Of a stretch of 64,000 nucleotides of DNA, positions 19,296 to 29,670 are shown piece after piece. Source of the DNA: Macrotis lagotis (Eukaryota; Chordata; Mammalia; Peramelemorphia; Peramelidae); the NCBI RefSeq assembly GCF_037893015.1, contig NC_133660.1, positions 279,791,067-279,855,066 on the forward strand. The letters run 5' to 3'. Below the pieces are notes generated by a model. That model searched no databases and had not been told where the DNA came from. It saw only the letters and a program-made list of their open reading frames with translations. Positions within the stretch are counted from its first letter, which is position 1; each line of letters starts with the position of its first letter. A program made the translations under genes and the position numbers.

Positions 19296-20005
19296 ACAAG
19301 ACAACTTCAATCAGCCATATAGCTCAGGTATGATTTGGGTGCAGTGTCTCTCAGGTCCCTTGAACCCTTGAGACTGAGGGTCCATGGCCAGTTCTGAAGC
19401 ATGAGTGGGTCATTATCTGGCTTACTATTGACCCAGCAGGGGGAAAGCCCTCACATCTCTGCCTTGGTCTGGGAATAGTGACAACCCTTTTCTCAAGAGC
19501 CAGCAGTCTATATTAAAAATGGCCACTCTGCCTAGAAAATAATGGCGTTTGACAGCTGTGGGATGAAAGGGTTCGATAAAAGGAACCTCCAGGGTTTCAC
19601 CCTTGACATTGCTGACCACCCTCCCTCCTGGCCAAGGCTTCTTCCCACAGTCTAGCTTCCTCAGCCTCTTCCCTCTTTCTTTCAATGTATCCAAATGGCC
19701 GAGTGTATCTGCCCTGACCCTTCCCCAGGCCTGACCCCGCTTTCATGGTCATTTCCTCCACAAAAGCCACCCCATGTAAGGTCCCTGACAGCCTTGGACT
19801 GTTTGGGCCCTTGCATTTTTGGCTTTTTAACAACAGACACAGTGTGGATGAGGACAATGAATTCCTGACGTTGTTCAATGGAAGAGGTGGCTTTGTACCT
19901 TCCAGACAGAGGTGTCTGGGCCATGGGGATGAAGTCGGGAAACCAGAGAGGAAAGGAAGACATTGTTCTAGGGAAGATATTGAATGTTGGGGCCAGGGGG
20001 AAATC
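19296..20005. other. Unique non-coding stretch
   Basis: No family recognised; minus-strand open frames near 19425-20025 overlap each other and have no recognisable domain. Confidence 0.3.
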
Positions 20006-20009
20006 TTAG

Positions 20010-20110
20010 AGTTCATCCTGTCCACCCTCTTCCTGTTACATATGGGGATACTGAGACCCAGAGAGAAAAAAACACTTGTCCAAGGTTACTCAGGTAGAGA
20101 GTGAATAAGT
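20010..20110 (-). mobile_element. MIR SINE remnant, minus strand
   Basis: 'tatggggatactgagaccca', 'cacttgtccaaggttactca'. Confidence 0.6.
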
Positions 20111-20159
20111 CTTTTGACTGCCCAAGACATTGGTCCTTTCCTACAGTCAAATCACCAGT

Positions 20160-20480
20160 GCATTCTATAATTTTCACTCCTCCTTCCCCCTTTTTGTGCT
20201 ATATCCCTCATACCAGCCTCTCTGGTTTCTTGGGAGGGCACAACCAAACACTCAGCTACCCCGGCTCTCAACCCTAGAGTGCCCCTCAATTCCTCCCTCT
20301 CTCCGCCTCCTCCTGGTCCAATCAGGGGCCAAGCCTGGCTCTCCTTTCCAAGTCCTCCCTCCTCTTCACCTCCAACAGGGATCTGCCTAAGAACCACCTC
20401 CTAGAGGAAACCTTTCTTACCCACCTCTGCCACCCACCAACACTCACAAAGGCTAGCTCACTCTCCCACCTGAAATTACC
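20160..20480 (+). mobile_element. Probable L2 copy, plus strand
   Basis: Pyrimidine-rich L2-like text: 'caattcctccctctctccgc', 'aatcaggggccaagcctggc', 'gaggaaacctttcttaccca'. Confidence 0.4.
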
Positions 20481-20504
20481 TGTGTTGGTTTGTGTTTTTT
20501 AAAC

Positions 20505-20800
20505 ATCTGAGAATCTATCAAGAGATAAGGATCCATTTAGCTCCTATAGCACTAGCTTAGACTCCAAGGATATGACATGAATGAGACAGTCCCTGTCCTC
20601 CAAGAGCTTCCATTCTGCAATGAAGAGACAATAACTACATCAATAAGTCCATACAAAATAAATGGAAGGTACATTTCATGGGAGCGACCCCAGTCCTTGG
20701 GAAGGTTTCCCAGAGAAAGTAGTGACTGAGATGAGTCTTGAAGGAAGCCAGGAAGCCTGGGAAGTAGAGGTGGGGGAGCAGCCTGTGGAAAGACCATAGC
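20505..20800 (-). mobile_element. L2 LINE 3' portion, minus strand
   Basis: 'acagtccctgtcctccaaga', 'gcttccattctgcaatgaag', then 'gaaggtttcccagagaaagt' and 'agatgagtcttgaaggaagc', all inverted L2 3'-UTR in the right order. Confidence 0.7.
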
Positions 20801-20804
20801 ATCA

Positions 20805-20808
<4 letters not shown>

Positions 20809-20859
<51 letters not shown>
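20809..20859. repeat. (GT)n microsatellite
   Basis: About 25 perfect dinucleotide units directly after the L2 copy. Confidence 0.97.
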
Positions 20860-22112
20860 GGGGCACCCAGTGAAGAGGCTGATGTACAAGAAAAGATTAG
20901 AGTCCATCTTACCTACCCCTATCAATGTTGGGGTTTCCAAGTTTCCCTTGACATGGTGAGCCCTATTTCTTCCACCTCTGCTCCCACATTCACTCCTCTG
21001 CTTCTTGCAGTCTCCCCGTTTCCTCCTGGCTGCTCTCGATCCTCCCACTTCCTCTTTAGAGAAAGCAAGAAAATGAATGAAGAGGCTGAAGTTTCTATTT
21101 TGGGACTTCCATTGAAGGAGGAAGTGTTCAGATGCCACAAGGTCATCCACCCTCCTAGTGAGGATGTTGCCGGAAGCCTTATGAGAAGCCTCATGTCCGG
21201 GCAGCCCCAGTTCCCATTGCATTAACCAAGGCAACTTTAGTCATTTGGACAACTGCTCACAGAGCCTTTTTTTTGGATGCCAGATAGAACCTTACACCCA
21301 AACTATCCCTTCGATGGAGCTGGCAAGAATCAAGATACCACAGCATCCTTATCAGCATCTTGCTTGGATCTCCCAGGGAAGGGAACAGGGACTGTCTTAT
21401 TTCTGGTGTCCAAAATGGTGCCTCTCATATGTGCTTCACAAAATTGAGTTGAATGATCACCTGGGCTTCAGGATGAGAACAAAAAAGGCATAGAACCCTA
21501 AAACTGCTGTTATCGAGCAAATTGATCTGAGTTCTTTTGTAAGACAGGAGAAAGAAGCCTAGAATTCAGGAACCATTGGCATCACATCTTCAGCCAACTG
21601 TCATCCAAGCTGAATGAATAAAGAGTCTAAATGACTATATGTATGGGTACATACACACCATTGTATAAAGGTTTACATGTATGTGGAAGTGATCAAATAG
21701 ACAGGGAAGGTCCAGGGCACAAACACAGATGGGTTGTTCTTGCAGCAGCGATGTTGATGTATTCTGGTGCCATATTTCACTGTTGTCATTGGCCAAGTCT
21801 CTAGCACTTTTGTGTGCTCTCTGTCTGATCTATATAGTCCATGATGGGGGGGTGTCCAATCTTAGTACTTCCTTAGACTTGGTCCTGGGACTACATAGAA
21901 AAACACCCTCAAGATTTTTTACCTCTAAGGAAATCCTTTTCTCAGAGTCTTGGCTGGATGGGGCATTTCCTTTCCAGAAAGAACTCCTTCTCCCTGGATA
22001 CCAAGTCTTTTAATTCACAACACCAGGCCTTTGCCTCTATTTCCTGGTCACCTAGGACAAGGCCTTTTTCTCAGGCCTTTCCTTGATTTAGGGTCTGAAA
22101 TTTCTTGTGGCT
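20860..22112. other. Unique non-coding stretch
   Basis: About 1.2 kb with no repeat I recognise. The plus-strand frame at 20809-21225 starts in the GT repeat and has no known domain. Partly T/A-rich near 21600-21700. Confidence 0.35.
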
Positions 22113-22389
22113 CCCTGCTTAATAGAGGGCAGCTAGGGAATGCAGGTGAGTACTGGTACTAGACTCCTCTTCCTAAAATCAAATCTGGCTTCAGACCCTC
22201 ACTAGCTGGGTGACCCTGGGCCCGTCACTTCACCCTCTTTGCCTCAGTTTCCTTGTCAGTAAAATGAGCTGGAGAAGGAAATGGTAAACCTCTCCAGTAT
22301 CTTTTCCCAAGAAAAGGTCAACTGGATCCCAGAGAGTTGGATATGACTGTAAAATGACGCAACAATATCAACAACAGCCCTGCTTAATA
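22113..22389 (+). mobile_element. SINE-RTE element with perfect target-site duplication
   Basis: Head 'gagggcagctaggg' at 22125, core 'ctagctgggtgaccctgggc', then tail 'gagctggagaaggaaatggt', 'agagagttggatatgactgt' and a CAA-rich end. A perfect 12-bp duplication 'ccctgcttaata' flanks it (22113-22124 and 22378-22389). The tail matches the RTE/BovB end seen at 1.93 kb, so mobilisation by that LINE is inferred. Confidence 0.9.
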
Positions 22390-22594
22390 TTTGAATGTTA
22401 AATTACACCCAATCAAGACCGCTTTTAGGAGCTTTTCATAGCTGACTGCCCCAAATCCTCAGGGTCTACTCTGTTCTTCCAGTTTTGTTGGCCCCCAAAC
22501 TCTTTTGGTTTCTCATGGAAATGAATAGGAAGGAAAAGACAGAGGAATAAAACTAAGCCAGGGGTCGATGGCATTGTCATCTTCTTACTGAGAT
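22390..22594. other. Unique non-coding stretch
   Basis: Nothing recognised. Confidence 0.3.
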
Positions 22595-22718
22595 GAATTC
22601 CTTCAATCCAAAAATATTTATTTAGCATGTGGGTGTGAGGCACCAAACAGCCTGGAGCTACAAAGTCTGACATCAAGGACCTTTATTCTAACAAGGGAAA
22701 CAACTTGTAGGTAGGCTA
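22595..22718 (-). mobile_element. L2 3'-end fragment, minus strand
   Basis: 'ccaaaaatatttatttagca', 'ctggagctacaaagtctgac', 'atcaaggacctttattctaa' give the inverted L2 terminus. Confidence 0.55.
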
Positions 22719-22754
22719 TACGTGGTATGTATTTATCATATATTTTATGTATTA

Positions 22755-23080
22755 AATAGTAAAGGGAAGATGGGTAGTGCACTGGATAGAATACTGACCT
22801 TGGAGTCAGGAGGACAGGAATCCAAATCCAGCCTCAGGCACTTGCTACTTACTAGATGGGCAAGTCACTTAACCCCGATTGCCTCACATCCAGAGCCATC
22901 TCCAGTCATATTCATATGGGGCCACTGGATGACTTTGGAGGAGAAAGTGAGCTTGGTAACTTAGCACAGTCACACCTCACTCCAATCCAATTCCCATGCT
23001 TGTCATGGCATCATTTCCCTGATGTCATGGTCTTCTTCAAAAATGAAGGGCAAGCATTATTGTTGTTAGACTACATGGGG
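22755..23080 (+). mobile_element. SINE-X element, plus strand
   Basis: Head 'gggtagtgcactggatagaa', core 'gatgggcaagtcacttaacc', body 'gactttggaggagaaagtga', tail 'tgatgtcatggtcttcttca' then 'aaaatgaagggcaagc'. Near full length. Confidence 0.85.
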
Positions 23081-23084
23081 TATA

Positions 23085-23575
23085 AGTGTTCAGAGAGGAT
23101 GGGCACCACTGCTGTGAGGGCTGCTGCTCATCCGCCTTCAGTGCCACCTTCATCTAAGTCTCACCTGTGACTCCAAGAAGCTGTAGGGAACACAGAGGCC
23201 AAACCCCTGAACACTGTCTCTGCAGATGGGCTAAACCAGGTTGATGGCAATGGAGGATTTACAAACACATCATTGAGTTAAAGGGTTGTCTCCCCCAGGC
23301 ATGTGATGATTTCCCCAATGGGTGAATGAGAACAATTTGTTCTAACAGCCACGAACGTGGCTGAAGCAGAGACTGTGGCAGGCTTTGAGCATGGCCAGAC
23401 ATCAAAGATGCCAAGGTCATTCATTGCATCCCTCTCAAGCCATCACCAATCATCTTGACTTGTGTCTTACTACAAGACATCAATGACTCTGGAAGAGAAA
23501 GTGAGGCCAATGAATTTGAACAACTCTGCCTCACTTAAACCCGGTTTATGCACAAATCAAAAAACATCATCTAGA
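23085..23575 (+). mobile_element. Unclassified marsupial interspersed element fused to a SINE-X-like body
   Basis: The first 320 bp ('gcatgtgatgatttccccaa', 'gggtgaatgagaacaatttg', 'cttgagcatgg'-type text) is familiar to me as a dispersed marsupial sequence I cannot name. It runs into SINE-X body text without a head: 'aatcatcttgacttgtgtct', 'gactctggaagagaaagtga'. LINE-X coding sequence follows directly. Confidence 0.45.
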
Positions 23576-24575
23576 TTGCTGTTCATAGATAATTGTGTTC
23601 TCAATGCAGCCACTGAGACAGAGATGCAACAGAGTAGGAACTGATTCTCTGCTGCTTATGTCATTTTGGTCTGACAATTGACACTGAGAAAACAGAGGCT
23701 TTCCATTAGTCAGCAGTGCTGTAGCACATGGAACCAGCAGTTACAGCAAAGAGAAAAATTTTGAATGCTGTAGATTAAGTTCACTTACTTTGATAATGTT
23801 TTTTTTCCAGGAGGTGGGAGGGGGACACATGGAAAATGAGGTTGAAGAAGCATTGCCAGAGTTAACTGAGTGTTCGGGAGAAGAAGAGGGAAGACCGAAG
23901 TGGGAGAGAAGAGGTATTGGACCGACCACCAAACTGAAGGTCTCCAGAGCCATTGTGCTGACCTCTTTGCTAGATACCTATGAAACCTGGATGGTCTATG
24001 GGTGAGGAAACTGAATCACTTCCACTTGACTTGTCTTAGGAAGATTCTAAAGATCATCTGGCAATAAGGTAGAGGACACTAAGGTCTTCTCTTGAGTTGA
24101 ACTATCAAGATTCAAAGTCTACTGCGGAGAGCAACAACATGGTTGACCATGTTGCTCGAAAGTCAAAAGTGCATTTGGCTAAAATACTATTTTATAGAGA
24201 ACTCACAGAAGGCAGGTACTTATATGGAAGTAGAAGAAGGGATCCAAGGGCCATCTCCGGATGTCTCTGAATATCTTGGGAATCAGTTGTGAGAAATGAG
24301 AGATATAGTCAAAGGACACCTAGGCTGGCGGGCCTTCCTCAAAGAAGGCACTATGCTCGATGAACAAAGCAGAAGTGAAGCAGCTCAAAAGAAATGTGAG
24401 AAGCAATAATTTACAGTCCCCTCCACTCCAGGTGTTCAAAGGACTATTGTGCCCAACTTCTAGTAGAACATTCTGAATTCATATCAATCTAAGCAACCAT
24501 AGTCAAAACCTTGACTCCAACATAGTAACGTCATTTTGGTCCTCTGTGAAAATGAAGGATGGCAACGACCAACCA
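23576..24575 (+). mobile_element. LINE-X copy 1, plus strand
   Basis: Decayed reverse-transcriptase end of a non-LTR retrotransposon. Blocks in order: 'LLFIDNCVLNAATETEMQQS' (about 23.58 kb; LLFADD-like catalytic motif mutated to FIDN), 'KWERRGIGPTTKLKVSRAIV' and 'LLDTYETWMVYG' (23.9-24.0 kb, in the open frame ending 24005), then 'MVDHVARKSKVHLAKILFYR' (about 24.14-24.2 kb), equivalent to GHxxRMPxxxLPKxLFYGEL. The 3' end 'aacgtcattttggtcctctg', 'aaaatgaaggatggcaacga' resembles the SINE-X tail. Clade uncertain (RTE-X or CR1/L2 group are candidates). Dead by frameshifts and stops. Confidence 0.8.
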
Positions 24576-24825
24576 AACGTGTATATATATGTACACACAG
24601 GTAAATACATATATTTAGATGCATTTATACATGTATGTGTATATAAATATGTAATTATGATATAAATGTGCAAACACATACCTAAGAAATATAATTATTA
24701 TATATTCATTATGTGAATATAATGACTCTACCATATATCACATATATTATATAGATATACAGTATATATTTATAAATATCTCTCCATATAAATCTATATA
24801 TCTATATCCACATGCACACACATGC
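24576..24825. repeat. AT-rich low-complexity tract
   Basis: Tata/acac-rich sequence with 'tatatatatg', 'acatatattatatag' and similar; follows the LINE-X tail and may have grown from it. Confidence 0.85.
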
Positions 24826-25193
24826 ATATTAAGTATCTGAGGGCTAATTACTATTTCACTTACCTCTGACGTGTGCTACCTAAGGGACAGGGGGAAGTTC
24901 TGTTGGCCTTTCTGAACCTGTTTCCACCTCCATAAAATGGTATTTTTAATAATAATTATATGTATCACAGAGGAGGTATTTGCTGCTCTATATTGGCTAC
25001 AGAGCAGGGATCATAGGACCATGATATCAAGCTCTGGGAGGAAGTCACCAGGCTTCCTCTTCCCATCTCCTTTAGACAAAGCTTTGGCCAAGGGGGAGGA
25101 AGTAACTTGTCCTGGGTCACAGAAGAGGCAAACCAAATCTTCTTTGTCCTATGTTCCATTACTGCCATTTCTCCTCCTCTGAGATTCAGTTAG

Positions 25194-25376
25194 AAGTGAC
25201 CCAAGTCATGGACAGCTAGGTGGTGCAATGGATAGAGCACAGGCCCCAGAGTTAGGAAGGCCTGAGTTCAAATCCAGCCGCAGATACTTAATAATTACCT
25301 AACTGTGTGACCTTAGGCAAGTCACTTAACCCCATTGCCTTGCAAAAACAACAACAAAAAAAAGTGACCCAAGTCA
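25194..25376 (+). mobile_element. SINE-pA with 15-bp target-site duplication
   Basis: Head 'cagctaggtggtgcaatgga', core 'taactgtgtgaccttaggca', end 'ccattgccttgcaaaaacaa' and an A-rich tail. The perfect duplication 'aagtgacccaagtca' lies at 25194-25208 and 25362-25376. Near full length. Confidence 0.95.
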
Positions 25377-25379
25377 ACA

Positions 25380-25450
25380 TCAAGTCCAACTTCCCTCACC
25401 TTACTGATGGGAGAAATTGAGGCCCAGAGCAGGGTGACTGGGGGAGTGAA
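25380..25450 (-). mobile_element. MIR fragment, minus strand
   Basis: 'acttactgatgggagaaatt'-like text followed by 'gaggcccagagcagg'. Confidence 0.5.
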
Positions 25451-25686
25451 GACAGTCAAATGTTGTGGGACTCACTGATGTAGAACAACTCTAAAATGCA
25501 GGGAAATATTCTGGGAATTCTCCTTTCCTCAGTTTAGTATAGACACAGTCACTCAATGCTTCAGACTTAGTCACTAGAAGCCAGAGGACAACACTGGGGG
25601 GGGGGGCAGGAGAGGGGGTGAAGATTGGTGGATAGGTGTGGAGGAAAAGGAGGGACAGCTTAGGTGGGTTGCATGAAGTGCTGCTT

Positions 25687-25865
25687 GAATAAATTAACTG
25701 GGGGCAGCTAGGTGGCACAGTGGATAGAGCATCGGCCCTAGAGTCAGGAGGTCCTGAATTCAAATCTGACCTCAGATACTTAATAATAACCTAGCTGTGT
25801 GACCTTGGGCAAGTCACTTAACCCATTTTGTCTTGCAAAAAAAACCCCTAAAGAATAAATTAACT
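25687..25865 (+). mobile_element. SINE-pA with 13-bp target-site duplication
   Basis: Near-consensus copy, useful as a reference. A-box-like 'tggcacagtgg' at 25713-25723, B-box-like 'gaattcaaatc' at 25756-25766 (internal pol III promoter layout), core 'gtgtgaccttgggcaagtca', tail 'cttgcaaaaaaaaccccta'. Duplication 'gaataaattaact' at 25687-25699 and 25853-25865. Confidence 0.95.
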
Positions 25866-25869
25866 TGGT

Positions 25870-26105
25870 ATCAGCACAGGGCAATCAGTTCTGGGCCTCA
25901 GGGGAAGAAGATCTGAGTTCAAATTTGACCTCAGATGGGTGACCCTGGCCTAGTCATTTAACTCTTATTTGCCTCAACTTTCTCAAATGTAAGATGGAGC
26001 TAATAACACACCTACCTCCCAAGATCATTAGTGAGGTTTGAATGAGATAAATCTGTAAAGTGCTTCATCTAGTCCCTTGAACATAGTAAAACTATTATTA
26101 GTTGT
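25870..26105 (+). mobile_element. MIR-type SINE with L2-like tail
   Basis: 'gagttcaaatttgacctcag', 'ggcctagtcatttaactctt', 'tttgcctcaactttctcaaa', then 'aaagtgcttcatctagtccc' and an 'attatta' end. Confidence 0.7.
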
Positions 26106-26590
26106 GCCTTGGTTTTTCTCTCCTCCTTTGAAATGGAAGGATTTCTGGGGTGATCCCAGGACCTGATGTAGATTCTTGGAAAGAGAAATTGTTTGGCCTT
26201 GGCCTCCTCTCCACCCCTAAATACTCTCAGGTCTGCATGCCCTATTGTAAGTCTTCACTCGTTAGTTGACAGCCTGGGCCATAGAGATGAAGCATCTGAG
26301 CTAGGTCTGGTCAACTCAGCCAGATCCTCTAGGTCCCAAGTGGCACTTTGGTGACAGGAGCTCTATGAGCCAAAGGCACTTGACACTGCTGAGAAACTTC
26401 AGACTCCAGGGAGACAGAGCCCTCCTCTTGATGCTGGAGCCTAGAGGTGTGCCCGTTGTTTTCACAGCGGATTACTGAAATGATGAGGACATATCATTTT
26501 CATTTCCTCTAGGCATATTCTGGACTGCTATACCCCTGGGAATAAGGCAATGCCTGCCAGGGGGGAGCAAGCATAGGATTTCCACTAAGA
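26106..26590. other. Unique non-coding stretch
   Basis: Nothing recognised. Confidence 0.3.
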
Positions 26591-26594
26591 GGAC

Positions 26595-26704
26595 TGGTCC
26601 TAAGTCATCTGACTTGTACCTGCCTCAGTTTCCTCAAAAATGGGGAAAATAACAGCACCTATCTTACATGGTTGTTCTGAAGATCAAATGAGATAACAAT
26701 CATC
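26595..26704 (+). mobile_element. MIR SINE tail
   Basis: 'tacctgcctcagtttcctca', 'ggttgttctgaagatcaaat', 'gagataacaat'. Confidence 0.65.
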
Positions 26705-26811
26705 ATTAGGGACCAGACTTAGAGAGTGAAATGATGGACTTCTGGAATGGGTAGACTGGAGGGCTTTGAACCAAGACTGGATGACCACTCGTTTGGGATG
26801 TTATTTATGAG

Positions 26812-27261
26812 GGCAGTTAGGTGGGTGCATAAAATGGCCCTGAAGACAGAGGACAGGAGTTTGAATCCAGCCTCAGATACTTGACACTAACTAGCTGTGT
26901 GACCTTGGGAAAGTCACTTCACTCTGACTGCCTCATAACTAGAGTCCTCTCTAGTCATCCTGACTCATATCTTGCCACTGGACCCAGATGACTTTGGAGG
27001 AGAAACTGAGACTCACTCAAATCCAATTCATATACTTGCTAAGGTGTCACTTCCCTGGTGTCATAGTCTTCCTCAAGAATGAAGGACAAGGGGGCAGCTA
27101 GGTGGCATAGTGGATAAAGCACTGGCCTTGGAGTCAGGAGTACCTGGGTTCAAATCTGGTCTCAGACACTTAATAATGACCTAGCTGCGTGGCCTTGGGC
27201 AAGCCACTTAACCCCATTTGCCTTGCAAAAACTAAAAAAAAAAAAAATGAAGGACAAAACA
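26812..27261 (+). mobile_element. SINE-X element interrupted by a SINE-pA
   Basis: Head 'ggcagttaggtgggtgcata', core 'gtgtgaccttgggaaagtca', body 'gactttggaggagaaactga', tail 'ctggtgtcatagtcttcctc' then 'aatgaaggacaa', where the second SINE entered. Confidence 0.85.
27078..27257 (+). mobile_element. SINE-pA nested in the SINE-X tail, 12-bp duplication
   Basis: Near-consensus body 27090-27245, flanked by 'aatgaaggacaa' at 27078-27089 and 27246-27257. The duplicated target is the terminal sequence of the older SINE-X. Confidence 0.93.
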
Positions 27262-27449
27262 TCATATATGAGTTGGGATCCTGACCAGGTCCATGCTGGA
27301 TTCCTCAGGTCTAAGTTCAGTTCTATGAGTCTAGAAATCTGGGATCACAGAAGTGTCTCCTAGATGGATCTATGCCTTCACTCAACCAACAGGCAATGGA
27401 TTACCATCTCTCCTGTCAGGTGAAAATGTTTTCTCTTTCCTAACGTTTT

Positions 27450-27968
27450 TCTACAGTACTTCCTAAAGCCCAGGTCCAACCATCTTCTCTAGTGGCTCCA
27501 ATCATCTCTAGGACCAAATATAAAATCTCTTTTTTGGCATTCGAAGCCCTTCAACTTAGTCCTCTCCTCCTTTACACTTCAACACTGCCCCTACCCCAAC
27601 CCTGTATTCTTGGATCCATTGACACTGCCTCCTGCTCTTTCTGCCTCTCCATCTCTCACAGCATTCTCTCTGGCTGCACCCCCCTTTACAGCCCCCCTCC
27701 CCCCAGCACGCCCCTGCCATGCCTGCAGGATTCTCCCTCCCCAGCTCTGCTTACTGATCTCCCTGCCATCCTTTAAGTCTCAGCTTAAATCCTACCTTCT
27801 CCACAAAGCCTTTCCCAACCTTTCAGTTCCAGCACCTTCCCTCTTTTAATTAGATCCTATTTGCTTGTTGTTTCTCCCATTAGATGGGGAGTTCTTGGAG
27901 GGCAGGGAGTGTGTTTTGCCTTTCTGTATTTCCAGTGCTTAGCACATACTAGCACATGGTTAAGAAAC
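27450..27968 (+). mobile_element. L2 LINE 3' region, plus strand
   Basis: Collinear L2 text from 'ctctagtggctccaatcatc' through 'gtctcagcttaaatcctacc', 'ctccacaaagcctttcccaa' and 'agttcttggagggcagggag' to 'ccagtgcttagcacatacta'. About 520 bp. Proline/leucine-rich frames at 27492-27849 belong to it. Confidence 0.85.
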
Positions 27969-27969
27969 G

Positions 27970-28268
27970 TTTGTCCTTCACTCTTGGAGAGTCCAACATC
28001 AGGGAGGTGATGCCCTGACAAGCGCATGAATTGGATTTGAGGAGGGTGAGCTGTGCTTAGTCACCAGCCTCACTTTCTCCTCCAGAGCCATCTAGATCCA
28101 GGGGCCAGAAATATGAATTAGGACAACTGGAGACAGCCCTGGATGTGAGGCAATCAGAGTTAAGTGACTTATCCAGGGTCACACAGTATCAAGTATCTGA
28201 AGCCGGATTCGAACTCCTGTCCTCTTGACTCCAAGACCAATGCTCTATCCACTGCACCATTTAGCTGC
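27970..28268 (-). mobile_element. SINE-X element, minus strand
   Basis: 'gtttgtccttcactcttgga' tail, 'cccagggtcacacagtatc'-like core, 'gattcgaactcctgtcctct' (B-box side), 'ctatccactgcaccatttag' head. Near full length. Confidence 0.85.
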
Positions 28269-28274
28269 CCCCAG

Positions 28275-28540
28275 CCACTACGTAGTACTGCAATGGAGAA
28301 AAGACTGGGCAAGAAGTCAGTAAGACTCATCTTCCTGAGTTCAAATTTGGCCTCAGGCACTAACTACATGTCTGACCCTGGGCAAGTCACTTCTCCCACT
28401 GTCGTAGTTTCCTCATCAGTAAAATGACCTGGAGAAGGAAATGAAAAGCACCCCAGTATCTCTGCCAAGAAAACCCCAAATGGGGTCCCAGAGTTGGACA
28501 TGACTGAAATGACCAAAGAATATCAACAGCAATAAAACAT
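28275..28540 (+). mobile_element. SINE-RTE element, plus strand
   Basis: Decayed head, 'gagttcaaatttggcctcag', 'ccctgggcaagtcacttctc', tail 'tggagaaggaaatgaaaagc' and 'cagagttggacatgactgaa' with a CAA/CAGCAA end. Lies head-to-head with the previous SINE-X. Confidence 0.8.
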
Positions 28541-28624
28541 TTATTGACTGAACTCTAGTTTCAGCTCAAACCTTCTATTTGAGACTTTTCTTTCTTCCCC
28601 CCTCCGCCAATTACTTTGCATTTC

Positions 28625-29035
28625 TCTCTGTCTCTCTCTCCCCCCTCCCCTCTTCTCTCTCTGATTCTGTCTGTCTCAGTCTGTCTGTCTTGTCTGTCTG
28701 TCTCTGTCTCTCTCAATCTCAGTTTTTCTATCTCTGTTTCTCTGTATCAATGTCTTTGTCTCTGTTTCTGTCTGTCTTTGTCCCTCTCTGTCTCTGTCTC
28801 AGTCTGTTTTTGTCTGTCTGTCTCTGCTCTGTCTCTGTCTATCTGTCCCTATTTCTTTGTCTCTGTCCTCTCTGTCTGTCTCTCTGTCTGTCTCTATTGC
28901 TATTTGTCTCTGTATCTCTGTCTCTGTCTTTGTCTCTCTGTCTCTGCTCTGTCTCTCTTTATCTCTCTTTGTCTCTGTCTTTGATTCTGTCCCTGTCTCT
29001 CTGCCCCTCTTTGCTTCTATATTTATCTATTGTCT
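28625..29035. repeat. TCTG/TCTC/TTTG microsatellite
   Basis: About 410 bp of four-base-periodic pyrimidine-rich sequence with many interruptions. Serine/leucine/cysteine/valine-rich frames of up to 195 codons here are pure repeat translation. Confidence 0.93.
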
Positions 29036-29159
29036 CTCCCACTAAAAAGCAGAGTTCTGTCACTTCTGACTTTGGGTCGTCAGTAGCTAGCAGCAGTGGA
29101 CATCAGGGGCATCCTGGGTGTGGTCCACCCACCCTGAGCCCATTCAACCAACAGTCCCA

Positions 29160-29265
29160 TCCTTGAGGACAGAGACCAGGTTAATTTTTTCATCTGGGTA
29201 TCCTAAGTATTAAGCCCTCGGAATGGTATACATAAGTAGATGATTAATCCATGTTTCTGGCATGA
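29160..29265 (+). mobile_element. L2 3'-end fragment
   Basis: 'ccttgaggacagagaccagg' then 'catctgggtatcctaagtat' and 'agtagatgattaatcc'. Confidence 0.55.
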
Positions 29266-29284
29266 CAAGTCTTATTCTTCACAA

Positions 29285-29480
29285 CAGTGATGGGAGCACA
29301 GCTGGTCAGATAATAGGCATTGATTAACCACTTACTGTTCTAAGCTAGATTCTGGGGGGCAATGAAGGTAGAAGACAGCCTCTGCCCTCCAGGTGCTTGC
29401 AATCTAATGGGAAAGACAATGCACCAACAACTATGTTTGCAAAGGACAGGTTCAAGTGGAGACTGTCCACAGAGGGAAAG
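29285..29480 (-). mobile_element. L2 3' fragment, minus strand
   Basis: 'ggcattgattaaccacttac', 'gcctctgccctccaggtgct', 'tgcaatctaatgggaaagac'. Confidence 0.65.
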
Positions 29481-29489
29481 TACCAGCAT

Positions 29490-29670
29490 GAAAAGGAGTT
29501 CTGGATTTGTCATTGGAGGAGTTAGATTTAAATCCCACATTTAGCTGTGTGACCTTGAGCAAGTCACTAGCTATGTCTAAGTCTCAGAGTTCACAGTTTC
29601 CTTATATTCAGACTGAGGGGGATAGACTCTCTGGACTCTGAGGGTCTTTCCTGTCCTGGAGCCATGATCC
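29490..29670 (+). mobile_element. MIR SINE
   Basis: 'atttagctgtgtgaccttga', 'gcaagtcactagctatgtct', 'agtttccttatattcagact', 'ggactctgagggtctttcct'. Confidence 0.7.

Larger units (their letters stand above)
26705..27345 (+). mobile_element. L3/CR1 3' end split by two SINEs
   Basis: L3 text 'aagactggatgaccactcgt' ends near 26811 and resumes at about 27273 with 'ttgggatcctgaccaggtcc' and 'tctatgagtctagaaatctg' (the L3 ending). The break holds a SINE-X (26812-27261), itself split by a SINE-pA (27090-27245). Imperfect duplication 'ttatttatgag' / 'tcatatatgag' (26801-26811, 27262-27272) fits the first insertion. Confidence 0.75.

Noticed and set aside
20635..21234. 199-codon minus-strand frame, the longest in the window
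   Set aside because: It spans a GT microsatellite (poly Thr-His) and an L2 end, has no recognisable domain, and its length is explained by stop-free repeat sequence.
25687..25866. tRNA gene
   Set aside because: A- and B-box-like sequences are those of the SINE head; no tRNA fold, anticodon arm or acceptor stem is present.
28579..29166. 195-codon plus-strand frame, the longest in the area, that looks like a membrane protein
   Set aside because: It is the four-base-periodic TCTG/TCTC repeat; the same character appears in the other frames.
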